The notes beneath the pieces were generated by a model. It saw only the letters and a list, made by a program, of their open reading frames with translations. It searched no databases and was not told the origin of the DNA. Source: Clostridiales bacterium (GTDB lineage: Bacteria > Bacillota > Clostridia > Lachnospirales > WQUN01). Taken from it: a DNA stretch of 24,083 nucleotides. The stretch is taken from positions 1 through 24,083 of the forward strand of contig JAITPB010000167.1 in NCBI GenBank assembly GCA_031289625.1. Direction: 5' to 3'. This document shows positions 1 to 6,952 of this stretch, one piece after another (positions within the stretch are counted from its first letter, which is position 1; each line of letters begins with the position of its first letter). The position numbers were made by a program, and so were the translations under genes.

Positions 1-166
1 CATTGTTTTTGAATTTCTCGCCGATGACATCCATGCCGCTCAACAAACCTTCATTCAGGATTTTGCTCGGCTCGATGCCTTCGCCCAGTGCCTTTTCCAC
101 CAATGCCTTGACATCTTTGGCTTTACCCTTTTGTAACGCTTCGGAAATTTCTGACAAAGTGCCCAT
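1..166 (-). CDS. Corrinoid (B12-binding) methyltransferase protein, N-terminal fragment
   Basis: The first 55 codons are visible; the rest lies beyond the left edge. The N-terminus (MGTLSEISEALQKGKAKDVK) and the later stretch EGIEPSKILNEGLLSGMDVI match the helical cap (B12-binding_2) of corrinoid proteins such as MtaC, MtbC or MttC. These carry a methyl group on cobalamin between a substrate methyltransferase and a methyl acceptor. The cobalamin-ligating His motif (DxHxxG) would lie outside the window, so it cannot be checked. The start is supported by AGGAGG eight bases upstream. The gene sits 26 bp downstream of the PocR/AraC regulator on the same strand, probably co-transcribed with it. 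The methyl donor cannot be told from this fragment. Confidence 0.85.
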   Translation of the reverse strand, partial: MGTLSEISEALQKGKAKDVKALVEKALGEGIEPSKILNEGLLSGMDVIGEKFKNN

Positions 167-192
167 AACGTGTTCCTCCTAAGATAATAGAA

Positions 193-1458
193 TTATTGCA
201 TCCCACGGGCTTGTCTATATTTTAACGGAGACAGGCCGGTGAGCTTTTTAAACACTTTGGAAAAATAGCTTTGATCTTCATATCCAACCAGATTGGATAT
301 ATCCGCTAAAGAGATGTGCTGATTCAAAAGAAGGCGTTCACTTTGTTCGATGCGGATTTTATTTAAATAAAAATTAAAAGTGCATTTAACTTCTTCTTTG
401 AAAACTTTACTGAAATAAGGAGGGCTCAAATAAACAGCGCTCGCCACTTCGTCTAAAGTTATTTTATCCATGTAATGGGTTTTAATATACGCTGTGGCTT
501 TATAAATAATATCTGAATGCTTTACCCCGGCAAAATGGAAAACATTGTCTGTAAAACGGCTCATGATCATAGAGAGCCAATACGTGAGATCTTCAATGGT
601 TTGAAAGTTGTCAATCTCATGGATGTACACATAATTCAGCCCAAAAATCATCTCCGCGTCAGCCCCGCCTTTTACCGCCGCGCGGGAGAGCAAAACAATC
701 AATTCCAAAATCCTGGAGCGAATCATATCAAATCGAAAACCTGAATAGAAGAAAATAGAACCCAGCAATTCATTCAATAAAGCCTTAGCGGTGGCGATAT
801 CGCCCTGGCTCACGGCGTCCAGCAGTTTTTGTTCTTTTTGCAGCGGATAGCAGCCAGGTTCCGCGATATTTTTGATGCGCATGATATAATCAGAAATAAT
901 ACCCTGCAATTTTTGGTGTTCATACTGATCGGAGCGTCTTGTGTTGGTCTCGCCAAGATGTTCGGCGCAAACATAAAGCATCTCAGATAAAGAATGAACT
1001 TTTTCCGTTGAAAAATACGGAACTAAGGCTAAAGCTTCCCACAAATCTTTTTTTAATACGCCATAAGACTCATTTTGATCGCGATACCATTTCGCCAAAA
1101 TTTCTTCCTGAAAAAATTCTTCCCGGTCAATCATCAGTATCGGCCCGCCGACTAAAGTATATTCCTGAATACCGCCGAAATATACCGCCGAAGCAAAATG
1201 GGTAAAACCTTTCCAGCAGAAATATATATACCGCCCGCCAAACCGTTCCGCTTGATAACTGCCATATCGCATTGACATGGAACAATCTTGATTCGCGTCG
1301 CCAAACGTCATGCGGCATAACTCGCATTCCCCACAGCTTTGGGGTGTTTGATACAGGACGGCGCCTTGGCGGTTGATCAGCGTAACGCCCATATCCATCG
1401 CGGTAAAATAATTTTTACAAATATCCTTTACTTTGTTCAAGATCGTCTCGCGATCCAT
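193..1458 (-). CDS. PocR-sensor / AraC-family transcriptional regulator
   Basis: A 421-aa protein with two parts. The N-terminal ~170 residues look like a PocR ligand-binding domain: a CGECELC cluster, a further Cys in NQDCSM, then GGRYIYFCWKG. The C-terminal ~100 residues are a double helix-turn-helix AraC domain (TLDEVASAVYLSPPYFSKVF, then SLADISNLVGYEDQSYFSK). PocR-type sensors are known from regulation of propanediol/cobalamin genes and are frequent beside corrinoid methyltransferase genes. The start at 1458 is preferred over the ATG at 1482 because GGAGG stands six bases before it. The corrinoid protein gene follows 26 bp downstream and cobS/cobT lie just upstream, so the likely target is a corrinoid-dependent methyl-transfer or B12 regulon. 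That target is an inference from position. Confidence 0.88.
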   Translation of the reverse strand: MDRETILNKVKDICKNYFTAMDMGVTLINRQGAVLYQTPQSCGECELCRMTFGDANQDCSMSMRYGSYQAERFGGRYIYFCWKGFTHFASAVYFGGIQEYTLVGGPILMIDREEFFQEEILAKWYRDQNESYGVLKKDLWEALALVPYFSTEKVHSLSEMLYVCAEHLGETNTRRSDQYEHQKLQGIISDYIMRIKNIAEPGCYPLQKEQKLLDAVSQGDIATAKALLNELLGSIFFYSGFRFDMIRSRILELIVLLSRAAVKGGADAEMIFGLNYVYIHEIDNFQTIEDLTYWLSMIMSRFTDNVFHFAGVKHSDIIYKATAYIKTHYMDKITLDEVASAVYLSPPYFSKVFKEEVKCTFNFYLNKIRIEQSERLLLNQHISLADISNLVGYEDQSYFSKVFKKLTGLSPLKYRQARGMQ

Positions 1459-1491
1459 ATGTGCCCTCCGGATCGTATGCATTCATAAAAT

Positions 1492-1520
1492 ATCATAATA
1501 ATTGGCATGTGTTTTGTAAA
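1492..1520 (-). promoter_or_regulatory. Probable sigma-A promoter of the PocR/AraC gene
   Basis: Read on the minus strand: TTTACA (1515-1520), a 17-bp spacer, TATGAT (1492-1497), about 34 bp before the chosen start codon. The surrounding sequence is very AT-rich, which raises the chance of a coincidental match. No clear terminator for the upstream cobS gene was seen, so the regulator may also be reached by read-through. Confidence 0.5.
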
Positions 1521-1576
1521 TTTTTTATATTTTATGTAATTTATTATGATGTTTCAATCTTGTCCATTCAATCTGT

Positions 1577-2356
1577 TTATTTAACATAAGGCAAAAATCC
1601 GCCCGTAAATATGCAAATCATTATTAGAAGTTCACAAATTTGAATCCAAAAGCCGGTGGTGTCCCCTGTAACGCCATTCAGCTTGTGGTAGACAAACGCG
1701 CGGTAGCGGAAAAACGCGACGGCGACGCAAATGAGACACAAAAGGCCCGGCATAGGATCTATCCAGACCATGGCCGCGGCGCAAAGCGCGGTCAGAATAG
1801 ACATTGAAATGGCAACGGCTTTCTGGCGCGCGTCTTTGGTTGTCGCCACCAGGAGGCCGTTGCTTCTGGCTTTGCGCAGTGTAACGATCGAAATGGCTGT
1901 TACGGATCTCGAAAGTACAAAACCAGCGGCCATGAGAAAAATGCCGCGCATCTCTGTAATTTCCGTGTAAAGTCCAAAAACGGCGAGCATGTAAATGCCG
2001 GCGAAAATAACGGCGAAAGCGCCCGCGTGGGGATCTTTTAAGATGGTGAGCATGGCGGCCCGATCCTGATTTGAAGAGAGTGCGTCCACCGTGTCGCAGA
2101 AACCGTCCATATGAATGCCGCCTGTTACCAAAAAAGGCAAAATCGCAGCGCCCGCCGCAAAAAAAACGCTTCCGGCCCCGAGATAACCGCATAAGAGTTT
2201 CCAGAGGCATAAAAGCGCCCCTTCCACCAGGCCGACGGCGGGGAGAAAACAAATATGAAAGCGCAGGTTCTCCTCGTTCCAGACGAAATTCGGAACGGGA
2301 ATCGCCGAATATGTGGAGAACGAGATGAACATGGCTTGAATTAGATTACGCGCCAT
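1577..2356 (-). CDS. cobS: Adenosylcobinamide-GDP ribazoletransferase (cobalamin-5'-phosphate synthase)
   Basis: CobS joins adenosylcobinamide-GDP with alpha-ribazole(-phosphate), the last assembly step of cobalamin, and is an integral membrane enzyme. The 259-aa product is strongly hydrophobic with several membrane segments. It carries the family's acidic signature GGIHMDGFCDTVDAL (DGxxDxxDA), and further on DPHAGAFAV. The start MARNLIQ at 2356 overlaps the end of cobT by 11 bp, which implies translational coupling; no strong Shine-Dalgarno sequence is seen. An in-frame ATG at 2410 lies well inside cobT and would add 18 residues unlike the family N-terminus. The length is normal for CobS. 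Confidence 0.95.
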   Translation of the reverse strand: MARNLIQAMFISFSTYSAIPVPNFVWNEENLRFHICFLPAVGLVEGALLCLWKLLCGYLGAGSVFFAAGAAILPFLVTGGIHMDGFCDTVDALSSNQDRAAMLTILKDPHAGAFAVIFAGIYMLAVFGLYTEITEMRGIFLMAAGFVLSRSVTAISIVTLRKARSNGLLVATTKDARQKAVAISMSILTALCAAAMVWIDPMPGLLCLICVAVAFFRYRAFVYHKLNGVTGDTTGFWIQICELLIMICIFTGGFLPYVK

Positions 2357-3389
2357 ATTGAATGTCGCTGAAAGTGCAGGCTGTGTGATACACAGAGAGG
2401 GCCATGTCAATCAGGGGAAAGAGGCAGACGGCGCCGGTGCCTTCGCCCAGATGCATCCCCGCGGTAATCAGCGGCTCCAGCCCCAGTGCGTCTAAGATGA
2501 GCCGGCCGGCCGGCTCGGCGGAGACATGGCTGGGCAGCAAAAAATCTTTTGCTTTAGGGCATAGTTTCACAGCGATGAGCGCGCTGACCGCGCTGATAAA
2601 CCCATCAATCACAATGGGCAGACGGGAGAGGGCGCCGCCGATAAAAGCGCCGGTCATCCCGGCGATGTCAAAACCGCCTAGTTTGCACAGCACATCAAAG
2701 GCGTCGCCGGGATCTGGCTTGCGCGATTGAACACCCTGTTGAATGACCTGCATTTTATGTAGTAATGCTTCATCGGAAATCCCCACTCCGCGGCCTGTAA
2801 CCTCCCAAACGCCGCGTCCGGTCAAAACCGCCGCCGCGGCGCTGGAAGTTGAGGTGTTGCCAACGCCCATTTCTCCCGTGGCAATGAGGGAATAACCTTT
2901 TTCTTTGCACTCCTGGACAAGTGAAATACCTGTCTGAATGGCTTGCGCCGCCTGCTCCGGCGTCATGGCGGGTTCTTTGGTAAAATCCGCCGTGCCGCCC
3001 GCGATGCGGCGATTGAGGATGCCCTCTGTTTCTATCGGATGAAATATGCCCATATCCACTGTGATCACATCTGCGGAAGCGATCTGCGCCATACGGCTGA
3101 CAGAGGAACGGCCTCTGGTGATGAACTCGGACATAACCGCAGTTATTTTACCGGCCGAACTGGTCACGCCGTTGACCAGAACGCCGTTGTCCGCGCAGAA
3201 AACGATAACGGCTTTTTTGTCCGCATGGACATCCGCCGTTTGAAATATCCCCGCCATCTGCGATATGACTGTCTCTAATTTTCCTAAGCTGCTCAGGGGC
3301 TTGGCCACTTCATCCCATTTTTTCTGGCTGGCTGATACGGCTGATTCGTTGAGAGGCTGGATGGAATCATTCAGCTCCGAAAAATTCAA
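2346..3389 (-). CDS. cobT: Nicotinate-nucleotide--dimethylbenzimidazole phosphoribosyltransferase
   Basis: CobT transfers phosphoribose from nicotinate mononucleotide to 5,6-dimethylbenzimidazole (or another lower ligand base) to give alpha-ribazole phosphate, the substrate of CobS. Visible motifs are KPLSSLGKLE near the N-terminus, FCADNGV, GEMGVGNTSTSSA, and the C-terminal GEGTGA containing the catalytic Glu. The TTG start at 3389 is chosen because AAGGGAG lies eight bases upstream and the N-terminus then matches the family (347 aa). The alternative ATG at 3458 would overlap the likely promoter -35 box. The gene overlaps cobS by 11 bp. No cobalamin riboswitch fits in the short upstream region. 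Confidence 0.95.
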   Translation of the reverse strand: MNFSELNDSIQPLNESAVSASQKKWDEVAKPLSSLGKLETVISQMAGIFQTADVHADKKAVIVFCADNGVLVNGVTSSAGKITAVMSEFITRGRSSVSRMAQIASADVITVDMGIFHPIETEGILNRRIAGGTADFTKEPAMTPEQAAQAIQTGISLVQECKEKGYSLIATGEMGVGNTSTSSAAAAVLTGRGVWEVTGRGVGISDEALLHKMQVIQQGVQSRKPDPGDAFDVLCKLGGFDIAGMTGAFIGGALSRLPIVIDGFISAVSALIAVKLCPKAKDFLLPSHVSAEPAGRLILDALGLEPLITAGMHLGEGTGAVCLFPLIDMALSVYHTACTFSDIQYGA

Positions 3390-3431
3390 GCCTATCACTC
3401 CCTTCAAGAAATTGTTTACTTTATCAATAAG

Positions 3432-3458
3432 ATTATCACGCGCGCTGGAATAAGTCAA
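3432..3458 (-). promoter_or_regulatory. Possible cobT-cobS promoter
   Basis: On the minus strand TTGACT (3453-3458) is followed by GATAAT (3432-3437), but with only a 15-bp spacer. A 17-bp spacing would give the poorer box TAATCT. Transcription would begin near 3425, upstream of the TTG start and downstream of the competing ATG at 3458. The spacing problem keeps confidence low. Confidence 0.35.
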
Positions 3459-3467
3459 TTTGCTTCG

Positions 3468-3537
3468 GAAAATTCTGTCCAGAAAATTTTGTCCGGAGAA
3501 TTCTGTTCAGAAAATTCTGTTCAGAAAATTCTTGACA
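3468..3537. repeat. Five tandem 14-bp repeats between cobT and copZ
   Basis: Five contiguous 14-bp units start at 3468, 3482, 3496, 3510 and 3524. The consensus is GAAAATTCTGTtCA. The first four differ by only one to three bases; the fifth (GAAAATTCTTGACA) is diverged at its end so that it supplies the TTGACA -35 box of the copZ promoter. The array lies between two divergent transcription units, so it could be a set of operator sites. Confidence 0.85.
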
Positions 3538-3559
3538 ACGGACAAAAACGTGATACGAT
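3532..3559 (+). promoter_or_regulatory. Promoter of the copZ-like gene
   Basis: TTGACA (3532-3537), a 16-bp spacer, TACGAT (3554-3559), about 39 bp before the start codon. The -35 box is formed by the last unit of the 14-bp repeat array, so any protein bound to the repeats would contact or overlap polymerase. Confidence 0.6.
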
Positions 3560-3597
3560 AAATGCGCTTGAAACAGAAAACCACAGGGGGTTTTACC

Positions 3598-3807
3598 ATG
3601 GAAAAAATAACGCTGCGTGTAGACGGCATGTCATGTGAGCATTGTATTAAGGCCATCACAAAGACGCTTGGGGCTTTGCCAAGCGTGAAGAAAGTTCAGG
3701 TCAATCTCGGCGCTAAAACAGTGTCGGCCGCGTTTGATCCGGCGGCGTGTACATTAGACAAGATCAAGCAGGAAATTGAAGATTTGGGCTATGACGTGGT
3801 CGCGTAG
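3598..3807 (+). CDS. copZ: Heavy-metal-associated (HMA) domain protein, CopZ-like metallochaperone
   Basis: A 69-aa single-domain protein with the metal-binding loop GMSCEHC (CxxC) near residues 10-16 and the typical end DLGYDV. Such proteins bind Cu(I) or a similar soft metal in the cytosol and hand it to a P-type ATPase or a repressor. The ATG at 3598 follows a strong AGGGGG site; an in-frame ATG at 3562 lies next to the promoter -10 and adds residues outside the domain. The gene is a monocistron, bounded by its own promoter and terminator. No CopA ATPase or CsoR/CopY repressor lies next to it. The metal is inferred from the family. Confidence 0.85.
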   Translation: MEKITLRVDGMSCEHCIKAITKTLGALPSVKKVQVNLGAKTVSAAFDPAACTLDKIKQEIEDLGYDVVA

Positions 3808-3815
3808 CGAGAATT

Positions 3816-3850
3816 AAGGGAACCGGTTACGCGGTTCCCTTATTCTTTTT
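3816..3850 (+). terminator. Rho-independent terminator after copZ
   Basis: A perfect 10-bp stem AAGGGAACCG / CGGTTCCCTT (3816-3825 with 3832-3841) with a 6-nt loop is followed by ATTCTTTTTT. It ends just before the Shine-Dalgarno sequence of the next gene. Confidence 0.9.
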
Positions 3851-3863
3851 TGGGGAGGATATT

Positions 3864-4670
3864 ATGTATCGATTGATGCTGTCTGATATAGACGGAACGC
3901 TCTTGAACGATCAGTCGCGGATCACGCCGGAAGTGAAGCAGTCCGTGACGGACGCCGAGAAGAGGGGGACGCGCTTCGTCCTCTGTTCCGGGCGCTCTTT
4001 TCTTTCTATCGCCCGGTTTGAAAAAGAATTGGGGCTGGATACGCCCGGCCATTATGGGATTGGTTTTAACGGCGGCATGGTCTATGAAGCCGATACGCAT
4101 AAAATTTTATGGGAGCATAAGCTGCGCCGGGATCTGGCCATGGAAATTATCGATGCACTTGCGGAGAAAAACACAAACGTGATGGTTTACATCCGCGAAA
4201 AATTCCTGGCGGAGAAGGCTTCTCCGGAAACGCTGGCCTATCAGCATAGAAGCCGGATTCCGATGACTGTTATCCAAAATTTTCATGAAATCCAAACCGA
4301 TGTATCCAAGGTGATCATCCGGGACGATTACGCGCGGCTGATCCAAGTGCAAGAAGATCTGCGCGGCCTGACGGAAGGCCGCTGCAACGTTTTCATTTCC
4401 GCCGTAAATTTGTTGGAGTTTTGTCCGTTGGAGGCGCACAAGGGCGCCGCCCTGGAATTTTTGGCCCGCCATCTGGGCTTGCCGCCAGAGGAGACCATCG
4501 CCGCAGGCGATCATATCAACGACGTCAGTATGCTGCGCATGGCGGGCTTGGGCGCGGCTGTGGCGAACGCCGCGCCGGAAGCGAAGGCGGCGGCGGATAT
4601 CGTCACCGAAGCGACCAACAATGAAAACGCCATCGGAGAGATCGTCCGCAAATATATTTTTACAAAATAA
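3864..4670 (+). CDS. Cof-type HAD-superfamily phosphatase
   Basis: A 268-aa hydrolase of the HAD-IIB (Cof/YidA) group. Motif I is DIDGTLL (nucleophile Asp8, acid/base Asp10), motif II is LCSGRS, and motif IV is GDHINDVSML near residue 215; the Lys motif AHKGAA lies between. Cof-type enzymes dephosphorylate sugar phosphates, flavin precursors or pyridoxal phosphate; the substrate cannot be told from sequence. GGGGAGG lies seven bases before the ATG. It sits alone between the copZ terminator and the veg promoters, so it is probably expressed by itself. Confidence 0.9.
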   Translation: MYRLMLSDIDGTLLNDQSRITPEVKQSVTDAEKRGTRFVLCSGRSFLSIARFEKELGLDTPGHYGIGFNGGMVYEADTHKILWEHKLRRDLAMEIIDALAEKNTNVMVYIREKFLAEKASPETLAYQHRSRIPMTVIQNFHEIQTDVSKVIIRDDYARLIQVQEDLRGLTEGRCNVFISAVNLLEFCPLEAHKGAALEFLARHLGLPPEETIAAGDHINDVSMLRMAGLGAAVANAAPEAKAAADIVTEATNNENAIGEIVRKYIFTK

Positions 4671-4792
4671 AACGCATAAAAAACACGCCCCTCACCCGCC
4701 CTTTGCCTGCTTGCCCCGCAAAAGGCTGAAATAACAAGACATTTACCGAACGGCCATGCTTTGCCTCATAATATAAACAAAAAAAAATCATA

Positions 4793-4821
4793 TTGACATG
4801 GATATTTCGCTATGCTATAAT
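4793..4821 (+). promoter_or_regulatory. veg promoter P1 (sigma-A)
   Basis: Perfect TTGACA (4793-4798), 17-bp spacer, perfect TATAAT (4816-4821) preceded by TATGC. It matches the sigma-A consensus at all 12 positions and lies in an A-rich stretch that could act as an UP element. Confidence 0.85.
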
Positions 4822-4822
4822 T

Positions 4823-4851
4823 TTGACTTTTCTTTTTTTCTGTGCTATAAT
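4823..4851 (+). promoter_or_regulatory. veg promoter P2 (sigma-A)
   Basis: TTGACT (4823-4828), 17-bp spacer, TATAAT (4846-4851) with an upstream TGTGC. It lies exactly 30 bp downstream of P1, with its -35 box starting one base after the -10 of P1. The predicted start is near 4858, giving a ~70-nt leader to the veg start codon. Confidence 0.8.
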
Positions 4852-4928
4852 AGAAGTAATGTGACTCCATGGCGTGTTTTCGAGGGAGAGACATTACGGG
4901 CGTCATAAATACAAGTGAGGTGACAGTT

Positions 4929-5171
4929 GTGTTTGATAAGAGCGACGTAGTGCATGTAAAAAAAGATATCGAACGCAGAATAGGGAGCCGGGTGATTTTG
5001 GAAACCAATAAAGGCAGACATAAATCAGTGATCAACGAGGGAGTTATCGCGAACGTCTATCCAAGCATCTTTACAATTCAATTAGCAGAAAACGACGGCG
5101 GTATGCGGAAACTTTCTTTTAGTTATACAGATGTATTAACCAACTCAGTAGAGATAACGCTGGCTGAATGA
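4929..5171 (+). CDS. veg: Veg family protein
   Basis: An 80-aa protein matching Bacillus Veg across its length: KKDIERRIGSRVILETNKGR, then YPSIFTIQL, then LSFSYTDVLTNSVEI. Veg is a small beta-rich cytosolic protein, highly expressed in vegetative cells and linked in B. subtilis to biofilm gene control; its biochemical role is not settled. The GTG start at 4929 is chosen because GAGGTG precedes it by about six bases and the length then fits the family. The upstream in-frame ATG at 4869 adds 20 unlike residues. Two near-consensus tandem promoters agree with the strong expression known for veg. Confidence 0.92.
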   Translation: MFDKSDVVHVKKDIERRIGSRVILETNKGRHKSVINEGVIANVYPSIFTIQLAENDGGMRKLSFSYTDVLTNSVEITLAE

Positions 5172-5194
5172 TCCAGCGCAAAGATATTTTTTTT
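5158..5194 (+). terminator. Weak terminator-like hairpin at the end of veg
   Basis: CGCTGG (5158-5163) pairs with CCAGCG (5173-5178) across the veg stop codon. A run of eight T follows, but only after an 8-nt gap, which is unfavourable for intrinsic termination. Confidence 0.35.
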
Positions 5195-5213
5195 GTGCAG
5201 GCATAGAAACTAG

Positions 5214-5281
5214 GCCTCCTTAATATATTGTCTAAAAGAACCGCGATCGGCGGTTTGGACAGTTGTTAAGGAGGCTTTTTT
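5214..5281 (+). promoter_or_regulatory. Terminator-like hairpin that masks the next gene's Shine-Dalgarno sequence
   Basis: The outer stem is GCCTCCTTAA (5214-5223) with TTAAGGAGGC (5266-5275), a perfect 10 bp. Inside it TGTCT can pair with GGACA and AACCGC with GCGGTT around a GATCG loop. Six T (5276-5281) follow, and then directly the ATG at 5282. The 3' arm is itself the Shine-Dalgarno sequence AAGGAGG (5268-5274). The element could therefore end veg transcription and, when read through, hide the ribosome site of the SPOCS/LysM gene. Confidence 0.75.
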
Positions 5282-6850
5282 ATGTCCAATCAATTGGTCA
5301 GAGAGAAAATTTATTTAGATCAGTCCATTGCGCGCGAATCCACACAGATATTATTGGAAGGCGATATTATTGTTCCGGATGCCAAGCCGGACATGGCTTT
5401 GATGCTGCAAACCGACGCGAAGGTCGCCATAGAGCGGACGGAAATCTCCTTGGACCGGGTCAACTTCATCGGCAAGCTGGAGCTTGAGGTGCTGTACATC
5501 GCAAAAGGCCCGGACAAACCGGTTTATTCTATGGGGATGTCCGCCCCCATCGACGACTTCATCAATCTGGAAGGCGTCACGAAAGATATGTGGATCAACA
5601 CGAAAGCGGAAATCGCCAATATCGATTACAAAATGCTGAACGACCGCAAGATCAATTACCGGGCCGTCGTGGACGTGGGCGTCTCAGCGGATTATCCCGA
5701 CGTGCAGGAAGTCGTCGTCGATATTCAGGACGTGCCGGAGAATCAGCTGCTGAAAGTGCATTTGAGCCTGAATAAAACCATTGAGAACAAGCTCGATCAC
5801 TTTACGGTCAAAGACCAAATCTCCGTACCCTCCAACAAGCCGAACATCCACGAGATCCTACAGTGCGCCACGCAAATTGCGAACAAAGACGTCCGCATTA
5901 CGAATGGCCGCGTGAATATCGCGGGCGAGCTGCTGGTTTCCACGCTTTTCAAAGGCGACAGCGACGACAGCATTATTGAGTTTGTGGAAAATGAGGTTCC
6001 CTTTGACAGTTCCGTGGACGTGAACGGCGCGCGGGACGACATGTTCGCGGACGTGAACCTGGTGGCGCAAGATCAGTACGTACAAGTGCGGCCTGACTCC
6101 GACGGCGAAGATCGGATCATTGACATAGAAGTTTCCATAGGCGTCTCCCTCAAAGTATACAGCGCGGAGTCCGTAGAGATTTTGGAGGACGCCTATTGCA
6201 TCGGCCAGGAATTGAACATCTCCAAATCCACTGTGTGTTATCCGCGTTTGGTTTGCCGCAACCGGAACCAGGCGCCCGTCAAGGAAGTCATTCAAATCGA
6301 CAGCGGCTGCCCGGATATTTTACAGATTTTCCGCGTTAAAGGCAATGCCGTGCTGGATGAGGTCAAAATCATTGAGGACAAAATCGTGGCGGAAGGCGTA
6401 ATCCGCACCGATGTGCTGTATGTGGCCGAAAGCGACGAGACGCCGCTGTATTGCTATCAGACGGTGGTGCCGTACCGCCAAGTCGTCGAAACCAAAGGCG
6501 CCGAGCCGGATATGCAGGTGAACCTGGATATTTCCATCGATCACGTGGCTTTTAACATGCTGAGCAAACGGGAGACAGAAGTGCGTTTTCTGCTCACGTT
6601 CAATACGCAGGTCATGGAAGAAAAAAGCGTGAACATCATTCGCGACATTGAGTTTGAGGAATTGGATCTCGGCATTTTGGAAAACACGGCCAGTATGACG
6701 GTGTATGTGGTGCAGACAGGCGACAGCCTTTGGAAAATCGCGAAGCAATACAACACGAGCATCGACGAGCTGGCGACGGTGAACGAACTCGATAACCCGG
6801 CGAAAATTTATCCTGGCCAAAAACTGCTTATTTTAAAAAAAGTAAGCTGA
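5282..6850 (+). CDS. SPOCS (DUF3794) and LysM domain protein
   Basis: A 522-aa protein. Most of it is built of SPOCS/DUF3794-type beta-rich units: the N-terminal segment around LLEGDIIVPDAKPDMALML, a middle segment around PSNKPNIHEILQCA, and a third around DSGCPDILQIFRV, each with the recurrent P(D/N)I-type motif. A single C-terminal LysM domain (about residues 473-519) starts YVVQTGDSLWKIAKQYN and ends YPGQKLLIL; it should bind peptidoglycan or cortex. SPOCS proteins are linked to spores in clostridia, so a spore-envelope role is likely. There is no signal peptide, as expected for a mother-cell protein assembling on the forespore. Its Shine-Dalgarno sequence is inside the hairpin just upstream. 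Confidence 0.88.
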   Translation: MSNQLVREKIYLDQSIARESTQILLEGDIIVPDAKPDMALMLQTDAKVAIERTEISLDRVNFIGKLELEVLYIAKGPDKPVYSMGMSAPIDDFINLEGVTKDMWINTKAEIANIDYKMLNDRKINYRAVVDVGVSADYPDVQEVVVDIQDVPENQLLKVHLSLNKTIENKLDHFTVKDQISVPSNKPNIHEILQCATQIANKDVRITNGRVNIAGELLVSTLFKGDSDDSIIEFVENEVPFDSSVDVNGARDDMFADVNLVAQDQYVQVRPDSDGEDRIIDIEVSIGVSLKVYSAESVEILEDAYCIGQELNISKSTVCYPRLVCRNRNQAPVKEVIQIDSGCPDILQIFRVKGNAVLDEVKIIEDKIVAEGVIRTDVLYVAESDETPLYCYQTVVPYRQVVETKGAEPDMQVNLDISIDHVAFNMLSKRETEVRFLLTFNTQVMEEKSVNIIRDIEFEELDLGILENTASMTVYVVQTGDSLWKIAKQYNTSIDELATVNELDNPAKIYPGQKLLILKKVS

Positions 6851-6856
6851 ACCGCC

Positions 6857-6885
6857 TTGCGGGCGATAACACGCTGTGCTATACT
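6857..6885 (+). promoter_or_regulatory. Probable promoter of the darA-yaaR-holB-ricT group
   Basis: TTGCGG (6857-6862), 17-bp spacer, TATACT (6880-6885) with an extended TGTGC upstream, very like the veg boxes. The -35 is imperfect. It would give a ~60-nt leader containing the 12-bp repeats. Confidence 0.55.
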
Positions 6886-6892
6886 GAGTGCG

Positions 6893-6928
6893 TGATCGGG
6901 AATCTGATCGATAATCTGCTCGATAATC
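6893..6928. repeat. Three tandem 12-bp repeats in the darA leader
   Basis: Units start at 6893, 6905 and 6917 with consensus TGATCGATAATC; unit 1 has GG for AT and unit 3 has C for A. They lie between the -10 box and the Shine-Dalgarno sequence of darA. Confidence 0.75.
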
Positions 6929-6952
6929 GCGCGAAAGAAGGAGGCACACGTG

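Noticed and set aside
5234..5256. GAACCGCG within the veg-SPOCS hairpin recalls the T-box antiterminator sequence
   Set aside because: The required AGGGTGG part is missing, there is no stem I region upstream, and the downstream gene is not an aminoacylation or amino-acid gene.
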